Of a stretch of 64,000 nucleotides of DNA, positions 44,527 to 53,532 are shown piece by piece (position 1 is the stretch's first letter; each line of letters begins with the position of its first letter). The DNA comes from Anaerococcus pacaensis 9403502 (lineage in GTDB: Bacteria; Bacillota; Clostridia; Tissierellales; Peptoniphilaceae), in NCBI GenBank assembly GCA_000308255.3, contig HG326663.1:391522-455521 (forward strand). The letters run 5' to 3'. The notes under the pieces are model-generated. The model was not told where the DNA came from and made no database searches. It was given only the letters and a program-made list of their open reading frames with translations. A program made the translations under genes and the position numbers.

Positions 44527-44742
44527 CTACCTCATATACTCCATAACATCTTCTACCCCACACCCTAACACGCAACATATCTTTGCAATAGTCTCTAAAT
44601 CTATCCTTTTAACCTTATTATTACAATAAGAATTAAGTTGTGTCCTTTGTAGATTCGCTTCTTTTTCTAATCTATTTTTACTAATATTTGTTTCTTCTAA
44701 AACCTGATCTATTTTAAAAACAATTTTCCCAAAGTTTTGCAT
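44527..44742 (-). CDS. XRE-family controller of the type III R-M operon
   Basis: 71 residues from ATG 44742, with GGAG 6 bases upstream; a TTG seven codons earlier is less likely. KIDQVLEETNISKNRLEKEA and RTQLNSYCNNKVKRIDLET form a helix-turn-helix of the YozG-like (HTH_26) type. It is the first gene of the R-M operon and 2 bases from mod, in the position of restriction controller (C) proteins. A 16-bp palindrome in its promoter at 44807-44822 is the likely operator. Confidence 0.8.
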   Translation of the reverse strand: MQNFGKIVFKIDQVLEETNISKNRLEKEANLQRTQLNSYCNNKVKRIDLETIAKICCVLGCGVEDVMEYMR

Positions 44743-44785
44743 TATTTCTCCAATTTTTTCCAAATTAACTCTGCTAATTAAACTT

Positions 44786-44822
44786 ATTATAACATAAATT
44801 AATAAATCTTACAGGTGTAAGA
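44786..44822 (-). promoter_or_regulatory. R-M operon promoter with controller palindrome
   Basis: Minus-strand TATAAT (plus-strand 44786-44791) with a weak -35 (TGTAAG, 16 bases upstream) that lies in TCTTACAGGTGTAAGA (44807-44822), a perfect 7-bp inverted repeat around GG. A dyad covering the -35 fits autorepression or activation by the C-like protein. Confidence 0.6.
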
Positions 44823-44838
44823 AGATTTGATTTACAGC

Positions 44839-44870
44839 AAAAAAATAAATCGAGTAAACCTCGATTTATT
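44839..44870 (-). terminator. guaA terminator
   Basis: Minus-strand AATAAATCGAG-GTTTA-CTCGATTTATT followed by seven or more T residues; the guaA stop codon lies in the 5' arm. Core region ends and the defence island begins here. Confidence 0.85.
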
Positions 44871-46398
44871 CCCATTCTATAGTTCCAGGTGGTTTAGATG
44901 TGATATCATATACAACTCTACCAACACCTGCTACTTCATTTATCATTCTGCTTGATAGAGTTTGTAGGAGTTCAAATGGTAGGTTGCTTGCTTCTACGCT
45001 CATGGCGTCTGTGGTTTCTACGGCTCTGATTGCTATAACGTTGTCGTAGCTTCTGGCATCGCCTTTGACGCCTACTGTTTTGATTGGGGTCCATACTGTG
45101 AAGTATTGCCATACGTCTTCGTTTAGGCCGGCGTTTTTGATTTCTTCACGTAAAATAGCGTCTGTTTCTCTTACTATTTCTAGTCTTTCTTCAGTGATTT
45201 CGCCTATTACTCTAATTCCAAGGCCTGGGCCTGGGAATGGTTGGCGCCATACCATGTCGTGTGGGACGCCTATGGATTCGCCTAGTTCTCTTACTTCGTC
45301 TTTGAATAGGTCGCGGAGGGGTTCTACTAGGCCCTCAAATAGCATGTCTTCTGGTAGTCCGCCTACGTTGTGGTGGCTTTTTATCACACTTGCCTTATCT
45401 TTACCAGATTCGATGACATCTGGGTAGATTGTGCCTTGGACTAGGTATTTGGCATCTCCAAATTCTTTGGCTTCGCGTTCGAATACTTCTACGAAGTGGT
45501 TGCCGATGATTTTTCTTTTTGTTTCTGGATCTTCAACTCCCTTTAGCTTGGTTAAAAATTCTTCGCTAGCGTCTACCTTTTTGACATTAAGGCCAAGGTT
45601 TTTGTAGGTTTCCATTACTTCATCTGCTTCGTTTTTACGAAGTAGGCCGTGGTCTACGAAGATGCATTGGAGGTCTTCGCCTATGGCCTTAGATACTATG
45701 GTTGCTGCGACAGAGCTGTCTACCCCACCGGATAGGGCGCAGATCATTTTTTGACCTTTGTATTTAGTTGCTATTTCGTTTATGATTTGGTTAGCAAAGT
45801 CGTCCATTTTCCAGGTTTGTTCAGCCTTACAGATTCCTAGAACGAAGTTTGCAAGCATGATTTTACCGTATTCTGAGTGGACTACTTCCGGGTGGAATTG
45901 GACTGCGTAGATGTTTTTTTCTTCGTTTTCCATACCAGCTACAGGACAATTTAGGGTCCAGGCAGTTTTTTTGAAGCCTTCTGCAAGTTTGCTGATTCTA
46001 TCTTTGTGGTTCATCCAGATAGTTGATTCTTGTGGGACATTGTTAAATAATCTACTTTTATTATCAACTAAAAGTGGGGTTTTGCCGTATTCGCCGTTAG
46101 TAGGTGTTTCAATTTCTCCACCAAATATGCGGTTGATGTATTGAAGGCCATAGCAGATGCCTAGGATTGGCACGCCTAGATCAAATATTCTGCTGTCTGC
46201 TCTAAGGCTTTCTTTGTCATTTACTGACTGTGGGCCGCCGGATAAGATAATACCAGCTAGGCCTTCTAGGTCTAGGCTATCCATGGTGATATCGCATGGG
46301 TGAAGCTCAGCATATACGCCTAATTCACGGACACGACGTACGATTAGTTGGTCAGTTTGTCCACCAAAATCTAGGACTATAATTTTATTTAAGCTCAT
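44866..46398 (-). CDS. guaA: GMP synthase (glutamine-hydrolysing)
   Basis: 510 residues, the normal length. N-terminal class I glutamine amidotransferase: KIIVLDFGGQTDQLIVRRVR, nucleophile Cys in GICYGLQ, His/Glu in HPEVVHSE. Then the PP-loop ATP pyrophosphatase ALSGGVDSSVAA and the C-terminal dimerisation domain ending KPPGTIEWE. Converts XMP to GMP using glutamine and ATP. Downstream of the PPDK regulator gene on the same strand. Its 3' end is a known integration point for genomic islands, and the restriction island begins just past it. Confidence 0.98.
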   Translation of the reverse strand: MSLNKIIVLDFGGQTDQLIVRRVRELGVYAELHPCDITMDSLDLEGLAGIILSGGPQSVNDKESLRADSRIFDLGVPILGICYGLQYINRIFGGEIETPTNGEYGKTPLLVDNKSRLFNNVPQESTIWMNHKDRISKLAEGFKKTAWTLNCPVAGMENEEKNIYAVQFHPEVVHSEYGKIMLANFVLGICKAEQTWKMDDFANQIINEIATKYKGQKMICALSGGVDSSVAATIVSKAIGEDLQCIFVDHGLLRKNEADEVMETYKNLGLNVKKVDASEEFLTKLKGVEDPETKRKIIGNHFVEVFEREAKEFGDAKYLVQGTIYPDVIESGKDKASVIKSHHNVGGLPEDMLFEGLVEPLRDLFKDEVRELGESIGVPHDMVWRQPFPGPGLGIRVIGEITEERLEIVRETDAILREEIKNAGLNEDVWQYFTVWTPIKTVGVKGDARSYDNVIAIRAVETTDAMSVEASNLPFELLQTLSSRMINEVAGVGRVVYDITSKPPGTIEWE

Positions 46399-46415
46399 TT
46401 ATTCTCCTCACTAGT

Positions 46416-47237
46416 CTAGTTTGAGATTTCCCCAAATTTTGACTTGTAGTATTCTACAATTTCAGTTGCGGTTTGTTCGATAGTATTGTTGGTCACATCT
46501 ATGACCTTGGCATCTAGGTCTCTGTAGACTTCCTTGGCGTATTCGAGCTCGGTTTTGATGCGAGTGTCGTTGTAGTATACGCTTTCGCCCATGAGTCCAA
46601 GTTCCTTGGACCTATCTTCTCTGATGTCTGATAATTTGTCTGGGTCTATGATAAGGCCTATCAACCTATCAGGGTCTACTTCAAATATTTCCTGAGGCAG
46701 TCTGCTTTCAGGTACAAGTGGTAGGTTAGATACCTTAAAGCCCTTGGTTGCAAGAATCATAGTGGTTGGAGTCTTACTAGTTCTAGATACTCCAAGTAAG
46801 ACTATGTCAGATTTTGTGAAGCCTCGAGGGTCCTTGCCGTCGTCATATTGGATGGCAAATTCGATGGCTTCTATCATAGAGAAATAATTTTGAGATAGGT
46901 TGTGAGTTAGCCCTATCTCACGCACTGGCTTTTGGCCGGTTACTTTTTCTACTGCTCTGATGCCGTATTCTAGGATGTCTATTACTTCGATATTCTTCTC
47001 ATATGCAAGTTTTGAGATATAGTCTGATAGTTCAAGACTTGTGATGGTCTTTACTATAATAGAATAATCTGGTATATCAGCAAATATCTCATCTACCTCT
47101 TCAGTTGTCTTGATATCAGGGCGTCTTACTACTCTTTGATTAAGATATGGGAATTGGCTGGTGACTGATTTGAGGTAGACATTGGCCGTCTCCCCCGTCG
47201 AATCACTTATGATTACTATCGTTAAGGTATCGTCCAT
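46416..47237 (-). CDS. Pyruvate,phosphate dikinase regulatory protein (kinase/pyrophosphorylase)
   Basis: 273 residues, DUF299 family. IIVIISDSTGET-like opening (DSTGETANVY), GVSRTSKTPTT as a P-loop-like motif, and PLVPESRLPQEIFEVD. It phosphorylates PPDK on Thr with ADP and reverses it with phosphate. Lies 13 bases downstream of glyS, the same neighbour as yqfL in Bacillus subtilis. No PPDK gene is in the window. Family call is firm; regulation of PPDK or PEP synthetase depends on what the genome encodes. Confidence 0.93.
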   Translation of the reverse strand: MDDTLTIVIISDSTGETANVYLKSVTSQFPYLNQRVVRRPDIKTTEEVDEIFADIPDYSIIVKTITSLELSDYISKLAYEKNIEVIDILEYGIRAVEKVTGQKPVREIGLTHNLSQNYFSMIEAIEFAIQYDDGKDPRGFTKSDIVLLGVSRTSKTPTTMILATKGFKVSNLPLVPESRLPQEIFEVDPDRLIGLIIDPDKLSDIREDRSKELGLMGESVYYNDTRIKTELEYAKEVYRDLDAKVIDVTNNTIEQTATEIVEYYKSKFGEISN

Positions 47238-47250
47238 TGTAGTAGTCTCC

Positions 47251-49314
47251 TTATCTTACAATTTCTTTTACGTCAAACACTTTTTGTAGTCTATTAGAAA
47301 GGCTATTTAGCATAGCAAGTCTATTGGCCTTTAGTTTTTCATCATCTACATTTATCATAGTATTGTCTAAATAATCATTACCCACTTTGCCAGTAGCTGC
47401 CACATTATTTAGCTCTCTGAAATAGTCTTCCTCACTCTTTAGTGGGATGTCGGTAAGGTCTATGATTTGATCGTAGAATTCTCTTTCGAGGTCTGTTTCG
47501 ATAAGGTTTTGGTCTATATCTCGATGTGCACTATCTTTAGTTAGATTTACTATTCTTGTAAAGTAGCTTAGGCTTTCGTCATTTTCTTTGATGAAACTAT
47601 CCACTGCCTTTACTCTCATAGCTATCCTAAGTAGGTTTGTCTCATCTGAGTTTATTACAGAATTTACCACATCATACCTATAGCCATTATCAATTAGCAT
47701 ATTTCTTAGCCTATCTTTGATAAAGTCAATAGTCTTTGACATAGTTGTATCGTAGTCAAATGGTAGTTCGTTTTTCTCTGTGTAGACTATGAGGGCATCA
47801 TTGATGAGGTCTTTGAGGTCAACATCGATGTTGTTTTCTAGAATTATATTGATAAGCCCCAAAGCTGCACGGCGAAGGCCGAATGGGTCTTGGCTACCTG
47901 TAACATAACGCTCGATAGCGTATAGGCCTACGATGGTGTCGATCTTATCAGCTATAGATAGGACGATGCCTACGATAGTTTGTGGCAAGTCTCCACCAGC
48001 AGATCTAGGCATGTATTGCTCGTCGATTGCACCAGCTACTCTATCATTTTCGCCTGATTTTTCAGCATAAATCCTACCCATAGTACCTTGTAGTTCGGTA
48101 AATTCGATTACTATCTTTGTCACAAGGTCTGCCTTTGATAGGTAAGCTGCACGTCTTAGGTCTTCTTTGACATCTTCACCTAGGGAAAGTTCAGTTTGGA
48201 AGCGGGTTGCTAGATCCATTAGCCTTTCGGTTTTTTGATACATAGTGCCTAGGCCTTCGAAGAATTTGAGGTTTTTAAGCTCTTCCACATAGGCTTCGAG
48301 TGGCTTAGCTGTATCTTGGTCATAGAAGAACTTGGCATCTTCTAGGCGGGCAACGAGTACCTTTTTGTTTCCTGCTATGACATTTTCACTTGCTGTATTA
48401 TCACCATTTCTCACCACTAGGAAATATGGCATAAGCTCACCATGGTCATCTAAGAGTGGGAAATATCTTTGGTGGTCTTTCATAGGAGTGATTACCACTT
48501 CTTTTGGAAGCTCTAGGTATTTTGGATCGATGTCACCGATTAGGACTGTAGGATATTCTACGATATTGATGACTTCATCTAATAGGTCATCATCTTTCAT
48601 ATATTCGCCGCCCTTTTCCATATCGTGCTTATTGAGCCCTCTGATAATTAAATCGTGGCGGTCCTTGTATGATAGGATGACAAAATTTTCTTTAAGTAAG
48701 TTTTCGTAATTTTCTATTTTATCTATCACTATATAGCTTGATCCAAGTGCCCTGTGGCCTTTGGTTACATTGCCAACTTCGATACCTTCTGCATCGAAAT
48801 CTAGGACTTCGTCATCTAAGATTGATACGAAATATCTAATAGGTCTAGCCCAGCGAATAGATCTGCCACCCCAGCGCATAGAACGTGGGAAGGAGATTGA
48901 TTTTATGAGCTCATATACATTTTCTTGGAGTACTTCAGCTACTGATTTGCTGATTTCTTTTTTTTCGATAAAGACATAGTCAGACCCATTTTGCTCTTTG
49001 ATGATGACATCAGATAGGTCTGCTCCTTGGCCTTTTAGAAAGCCTAAGAGTGGCTTGTTTGGATTGCCTGCCTCATCATATGCAATAGCCTTGGCAGGAC
49101 CTCTAACTTCTATTATCTCACTAGTGTCACTAGCTGATATGTCATTTAAAAATATAGCAAAACGGCGTGGAGTAGATTCAACTCTAATCTCACCTACGTT
49201 TAGCTTGTTATCTGCTACTAGTTTTGCAAATTTATCTTCTAATTGAGCCTTGGTGGCCGGTATATAATCAGAAGGTATTTCTTCTACACCGATTTCTAAT
49301 AAATAATTACTCAT
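47251..49314 (-). CDS. glyS: Glycyl-tRNA synthetase beta subunit
   Basis: 687 residues from ATG 49314, which overlaps the last 8 bases of glyQ; GGGGGAG in the glyQ end is its ribosome site. Starts [20 protein letters not shown], the diagnostic beginning of bacterial GlyS, and contains [14 protein letters not shown] and the HD-like and anticodon-binding C-terminal parts. With GlyQ it forms the alpha2-beta2 enzyme charging tRNA-Gly. A longer frame upstream lies inside glyQ and is rejected. Confidence 0.96.
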   Translation of the reverse strand: MSNYLLEIGVEEIPSDYIPATKAQLEDKFAKLVADNKLNVGEIRVESTPRRFAIFLNDISASDTSEIIEVRGPAKAIAYDEAGNPNKPLLGFLKGQGADLSDVIIKEQNGSDYVFIEKKEISKSVAEVLQENVYELIKSISFPRSMRWGGRSIRWARPIRYFVSILDDEVLDFDAEGIEVGNVTKGHRALGSSYIVIDKIENYENLLKENFVILSYKDRHDLIIRGLNKHDMEKGGEYMKDDDLLDEVINIVEYPTVLIGDIDPKYLELPKEVVITPMKDHQRYFPLLDDHGELMPYFLVVRNGDNTASENVIAGNKKVLVARLEDAKFFYDQDTAKPLEAYVEELKNLKFFEGLGTMYQKTERLMDLATRFQTELSLGEDVKEDLRRAAYLSKADLVTKIVIEFTELQGTMGRIYAEKSGENDRVAGAIDEQYMPRSAGGDLPQTIVGIVLSIADKIDTIVGLYAIERYVTGSQDPFGLRRAALGLINIILENNIDVDLKDLINDALIVYTEKNELPFDYDTTMSKTIDFIKDRLRNMLIDNGYRYDVVNSVINSDETNLLRIAMRVKAVDSFIKENDESLSYFTRIVNLTKDSAHRDIDQNLIETDLEREFYDQIIDLTDIPLKSEEDYFRELNNVAATGKVGNDYLDNTMINVDDEKLKANRLAMLNSLSNRLQKVFDVKEIVR

Positions 49315-50194
49315 TTTCTCCCCCTTCTTTTTTGAGAAGTGGAAATCCTTGTTCTTCTCTTTTTTCAATATAGGCTTGGGCTACTCTACTTGATACATCG
49401 CGGACACGCTTGATGAAGTGGGCACGTTCAGATACTGATATTGCCCCCTTGGCATCTAGGGTATTGAAGGCGTGGCTGGTCTTTAATACATTGTCATAGG
49501 CTGGGTAAATCAAACCTAAATCAATTAGCCTATTCGCTTCTTTTTCGTAGATATCAAATAGGGTCATAAGTGTGTCATTGTCTGCATCTTCAAATGAATA
49601 TTTGGAGTTTTCATATTCGGCAAGTTTGAATACATCACCATAGGTAAGAGTTTCAGACCATTTGAGGTCGTATACATTTTCCACATCTTGAAGATACATA
49701 CAAATTCTTTCAAGACCGATGGTAATTTCTACTGATTCTAGGTCACAGTTGATGCCACCTACTTGTTGGAAATATGTGAATTGGGTGATTTCCATCCCAT
49801 CTAGCCATACTTCCCAACCCAGGCCCCAGGCTCCAAGTGTTGGTGATTCCCAGTTGTCTTCAACAAAACGGATGTCGTGCTCTCTAGGATTGATACCAAT
49901 AGCTTCTAGGCAGTCTAGGTATAGGTCTTGGATATTTTCTGGTGATGGTTTGATAAGAACTTGTAATTGGTGGTGTTGGTAGAGCCTATTAGGATTTTCC
50001 CCATAGCGGCCATCGGCTGGACGGCGGCTTGGTTCCACATATACTACTGACCATGGTTCTGGTCCCAGTGCTCTTAGGAAAGTGTGTGGGTTCATAGTAC
50101 CTGCTCCCTTTTCGATGTCGTATGGGAACATGATAGAAGCACCCTGCTCTCTCCAGTACTCTTCAAGTTTTTGTATTAGATCTTCTAAATACAT
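49307..50194 (-). CDS. glyQ: Glycyl-tRNA synthetase alpha subunit
   Basis: 295 residues of class II aminoacyl-tRNA synthetase: [60 protein letters not shown] and [19 protein letters not shown]. These are almost invariant in GlyQ and bind glycine and ATP. Translationally coupled to glyS by overlap. Downstream of recO by 12 bases. Confidence 0.98.
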   Translation of the reverse strand: MYLEDLIQKLEEYWREQGASIMFPYDIEKGAGTMNPHTFLRALGPEPWSVVYVEPSRRPADGRYGENPNRLYQHHQLQVLIKPSPENIQDLYLDCLEAIGINPREHDIRFVEDNWESPTLGAWGLGWEVWLDGMEITQFTYFQQVGGINCDLESVEITIGLERICMYLQDVENVYDLKWSETLTYGDVFKLAEYENSKYSFEDADNDTLMTLFDIYEKEANRLIDLGLIYPAYDNVLKTSHAFNTLDAKGAISVSERAHFIKRVRDVSSRVAQAYIEKREEQGFPLLKKEGGENE

Positions 50195-50206
50195 ATTAAT
50201 TCCTTT

Positions 50207-50977
50207 CTACTTATATTTTTTGTAAACCCAATCCATGGATGCATATCGCGGGAGTTCGAGTTTATCAAGGCTGTAGTCGATTATCATTAGAGCAATCTTT
50301 GCTATTCCAAAAGAAGAATCAATAGAATCTAGGTCTTCTGATGGGGTGTAGAGCAAGCGCTTAGCATAGGCGAGCTCCTTATTTGTCATATAAATCTTAT
50401 CGTGGACTAGATGTTTACAATCGCTACATACTAGCGAAGACTCAGCTGGCGAAAAATAATAATCCCCATGAGCTATTTTCTTGCCACAGACACCACAGCT
50501 TGTTAAATTTGGTTTGAAACCAGAAAATGAAATGTATTTTAATAAAAATGCCAAAAAAATATTTATCTGGTTAGTCTCCGCATTTTCAAATGCATCGAAG
50601 CTGTGGTCTAGGAGATTGTAGACGATATCAACCTGGATTTGGTCGAGGGTCCTTAAAAGCAAATCTGCTATTGCTGACTTATATAATATTATATCAAAAT
50701 TTTTGTTCGATTTGCTGTATGACTTGACTAAATTGGCATCGCGGATGCCATAAAATTCTTTGCCGGACTTGTAGAGATTGTAATTTGCCTTTACAAAGCG
50801 TTGGGTCACTCCTAGAGTCTTTGATTTTTTGCTCATGACTCCCTTGGCTATGATTGATATTCTCCCAAAGTCTTCGGCAAAGACTTCGACTATCTTGCTG
50901 GTCTCCTTATATGGAAATTCGCGAAGGACAAAGCCTGTGACATCTGAGATGTCGGCCTTGCTATCATTTGTAACCAA
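50207..50977 (-). CDS. recO: DNA repair protein RecO
   Basis: 256 residues. N-terminal OB fold (GFVLREFPYKETSKIVEVFA), then helices and a Cys4 zinc site: CGVCGK and CSDC. RecO with RecR loads RecA on SSB-coated gaps. The first in-frame start is a TTG inside the last codons of era (14-base overlap); no ATG/GTG alternative exists in the frame before conserved residues, so TTG is taken. Same place next to era as in Bacillus. Confidence 0.93.
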   Translation of the reverse strand: MVTNDSKADISDVTGFVLREFPYKETSKIVEVFAEDFGRISIIAKGVMSKKSKTLGVTQRFVKANYNLYKSGKEFYGIRDANLVKSYSKSNKNFDIILYKSAIADLLLRTLDQIQVDIVYNLLDHSFDAFENAETNQINIFLAFLLKYISFSGFKPNLTSCGVCGKKIAHGDYYFSPAESSLVCSDCKHLVHDKIYMTNKELAYAKRLLYTPSEDLDSIDSSFGIAKIALMIIDYSLDKLELPRYASMDWVYKKYK

Positions 50978-51845
50978 ATCTATCTACCATTTTCTCCTTC
51001 TTGCGCCAGTCTTTTTCGACTTTTACCCAAAGCTGGAGATTTACTTTGCTATCTAGGAAGACTTCGATTTCTTTGCGAGCCTCCATACCAATTTGCTTAA
51101 TCATCGCTCCACCCTTGCCGATTACAATTTCCTTGTGAGAATTTTTCTCAACTATAATTGTTGCGGCAATGTCTATCATATTTTTGTTCTCACGTTCCTT
51201 AAAGTCATCGATGCGTACAGCTATACCATGTGGGACTTCTTGGGATAGGTTGTTTAAAGCTTTTTCTCTGATAATCTCAGATACGATAAAGCGCTCAGAC
51301 CTATCTGTGATCATATCGCGGTCATAATAAGCTGGGCCCTCATCAAGCATCTTTTTGATGGTATTGATGTAGGTATCAACTCCCTTATCTTCAAGGGCTG
51401 AGATTGGGATAATTTCTTGAAACATATCCATATCTTCGTATTTGGCCTTGATTTGCTCTACTTCAGCCTCGCTAATGAGGTCTACTTTGTTGATTAGTAG
51501 AATCTTTGGCAAGTGGATACGGCTTAGCATCTCGAGTATTTCATTATCAAGCCTTCCGATTTCAAGTGATTCATCGACTATAAAGGTCACTATATCAGAT
51601 TCTCTGAGTGATTCTTCTGAGAATTCAAATAGCTTTTCTTGGAGCTTATTTTTTGGTGTTTGAATCCCCGGGGTGTCGATAAAAATGATTTGGCTATCTT
51701 CATCGTTATATATAATTTGAATTTTATCGCGAGTAGTCTGAGGCTTATTTGAAATGATTGAGATTTTCTCTCTGAGGATTTTCTCCATCAGTGTTGATTT
51801 ACCAACATTTGCCCTACCTACTACTGAAACAAATCCGCTTTTCAT
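50964..51845 (-). CDS. era: GTPase Era
   Basis: 293 residues: G1 GRANVGKSTL, G2 T in KPQTTRD, G3 DTPG, G4 NKVD, then the C-terminal KH domain VIGKGGAMIKQIGMEARKEI. Era binds the 3' end of 16S rRNA and helps 30S assembly. Its start overlaps the cdd stop by one base. Conserved cluster with ybeY, cdd and recO. Confidence 0.98.
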   Translation of the reverse strand: MKSGFVSVVGRANVGKSTLMEKILREKISIISNKPQTTRDKIQIIYNDEDSQIIFIDTPGIQTPKNKLQEKLFEFSEESLRESDIVTFIVDESLEIGRLDNEILEMLSRIHLPKILLINKVDLISEAEVEQIKAKYEDMDMFQEIIPISALEDKGVDTYINTIKKMLDEGPAYYDRDMITDRSERFIVSEIIREKALNNLSQEVPHGIAVRIDDFKERENKNMIDIAATIIVEKNSHKEIVIGKGGAMIKQIGMEARKEIEVFLDSKVNLQLWVKVEKDWRKKEKMVDRFGYK

Positions 51846-52240
51846 TAGTCTAAATCCTTACTAGTAAAAGAATGCGGTAAGAGTTCTTCGATGGTCATGA
51901 TTTTGTAGTCATCAACCGACTTTGCTACCACAATCTGAGTGTCAGCATCTGCAAATTCCCTGATAAACTGCCTGCACACCCCGCATGGGTAGGTGAAATC
52001 ACTATCGCCAGTGATGACGATATACTTAAATTTCGTTTCGCCTTCACTGATGGCTGTGCTCATAGCTGAGCGCTCAGCGCATAGGGTTGGCGAATATGCA
52101 GCATTTTCTATATTTACTCCCTTATAAATCCTACCAGATTCCATTTCGCAAACGCAGGATACTCTGAAATTTGAATAAGGGGAATAGGAATTTTTCTTAT
52201 TTTCAATTGCTATTTGTATAAGTTGTTCGATTTTTTTCAT
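51845..52240 (-). CDS. cdd: Cytidine deaminase
   Basis: 131 residues of the tetrameric zinc type: CAERSAMSTAISEG supplies one Cys ligand and the catalytic Glu, PCGVCRQF supplies two Cys ligands, and YSPYSNFRVSC near the start binds nucleoside. Deaminates cytidine and deoxycytidine to uridines. ATGA overlap with the upstream DgkA-PAP2 gene. Confidence 0.96.
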   Translation of the reverse strand: MKKIEQLIQIAIENKKNSYSPYSNFRVSCVCEMESGRIYKGVNIENAAYSPTLCAERSAMSTAISEGETKFKYIVITGDSDFTYPCGVCRQFIREFADADTQIVVAKSVDDYKIMTIEELLPHSFTSKDLD

Positions 52241-53082
52241 AAAAATAATCCGAATATGGCCATGGCCATGGATGTACCAAGTATTGCCCCTCTGATAATC
52301 TCTGGGACTGAGTGAATATTGGCCTCATACCTGCTTTCTGCAACTATTAGAGCAAGGGCAATGAGAATCAGCTGTGGCAATGGTTCATCGACCAAAAATA
52401 AGCCAATTGTAGACGCGCAAAAGGCAATCGATGTATGGCCACTTACAAAACCACCCTTAAAAGCACTACCGTGGCCTTGATAAAATACTCCTTTGAGAAA
52501 TAGAGTGATGACTATCACAAGTCCCATAGTTATGAGCGCCAAGTGCGATGGCCTCCTGGTAATCCTGATTAAAACAGAACTATGGAAGTCCACGATTTTG
52601 TCAAAAAATATCAGATAGGCCACAAAAAGTGCATTTATAGCAGCTATAAAAGTTGCCGCTGCAGCTAGGTCTTTGCTGGCCTTGGCAAAAGGCGAATACT
52701 TGCCCTTGCTGGCAAGATTTACCGCTTGTTCTATGGCAGTATTTAAAAGCTCAGAGCCAATTACAAAGCTTACTGCAAAGACTAGTGTAATCATCTCGAC
52801 CCTAGATACATTGAAAAATAAAGAAACAATCAAAAGCACAGCTAAGGCAAAGAAATGAAATTTCATATTTTTTTCGTGATTGATAGCCCAGACTATACCC
52901 TCATAAGCATAGTCAAAGCCCTTTAGGAATTTCTGCCCGTGGCTTAGCTCTTCTTTTTCAAAATTTTGTTTCTCTAGTATGGCTTCTTCTTCTTTTTCTG
53001 CCCTATATTCCTCGAGGATTTCGGCCTTGATTTCTTTTTTGAGTTCTTCTATTAGGGCGTCCCTGGTGTCCTTGTCAGTCAT
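52237..53082 (-). CDS. Fused diacylglycerol/undecaprenol kinase and PAP2-type phosphatase
   Basis: 281 residues. After a charged N-terminus, a DgkA-like domain (about 60-170; GSELLNTAIEQAVNLASKGK) and then a PAP2 domain with SGHTSIAFCAS and ESRYEANIHSVPEI, the second and third phosphatase motifs (final acid Glu rather than Asp). The first part phosphorylates undecaprenol (Gram-positive DgkA), the second dephosphorylates prenyl or lipid phosphates, so the fusion could balance C55-P pools. Overlaps ybeY by 8 bases. Such fusions are known in Firmicutes; direction and substrate are inference. Confidence 0.9.
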   Translation of the reverse strand: MTDKDTRDALIEELKKEIKAEILEEYRAEKEEEAILEKQNFEKEELSHGQKFLKGFDYAYEGIVWAINHEKNMKFHFFALAVLLIVSLFFNVSRVEMITLVFAVSFVIGSELLNTAIEQAVNLASKGKYSPFAKASKDLAAAATFIAAINALFVAYLIFFDKIVDFHSSVLIRITRRPSHLALITMGLVIVITLFLKGVFYQGHGSAFKGGFVSGHTSIAFCASTIGLFLVDEPLPQLILIALALIVAESRYEANIHSVPEIIRGAILGTSMAMAIFGLFL

Positions 53083-53524
53083 TTTTAAAGACCCCCAGAT
53101 TTCTCATCACTTCCTTCTCGCGGCTGCGCATGATGGCCTTGTCATTGTCATTCATGTGGTCATAGCCTAGGAGATGGAGCATGGAATGGGCTGTCAGATA
53201 CATGATTTCACGCTGAAGGCTATGGCCTAAGTCCTCTGCCTGGGCCTTGGCCACATCCATGCATATCACGATATCGCCAAGGAGTGTGTCGACCCCCTCT
53301 ATATAATAGTCCTCTTCTAAAGGAAAGGATAGGACATCTGTTGGCCTATCCACTTCTCTAAATTCTCTATTTAATCTATGAATCTCATCCTCATCAACAA
53401 AAGTGATGGAAACTTCGTAATCTAAGCTAAGATCCTCAGTTTTTAGGACCTCTACTACGACCTTCTCAAGGTCTGCTGTCATTTCTATGTCTTCTGTTGT
53501 TTCGTTTGTAATAAGGATATTCAT
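53075..53524 (-). CDS. ybeY: Endoribonuclease YbeY
   Basis: 149 residues with the metal site HSMLHLLGYDH (H-x3-H-x5-H) and the upstream FREVDRPTDVLSFPLEEDYY. Needed for 16S rRNA 3'-end maturation and 70S quality control. Located between phoH and the dgkA fusion as in many Firmicutes; phoH ends 8 bases upstream. Confidence 0.97.
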   Translation of the reverse strand: MNILITNETTEDIEMTADLEKVVVEVLKTEDLSLDYEVSITFVDEDEIHRLNREFREVDRPTDVLSFPLEEDYYIEGVDTLLGDIVICMDVAKAQAEDLGHSLQREIMYLTAHSMLHLLGYDHMNDNDKAIMRSREKEVMRNLGVFKND

Positions 53525-53532
53525 AATTTCAC

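Noticed and set aside
44838..44900. Integration site (att) at the guaA 3' end
   Set aside because: I could find neither a second copy of the guaA end nor an integrase in the window, so an attachment site cannot be supported, only suspected.
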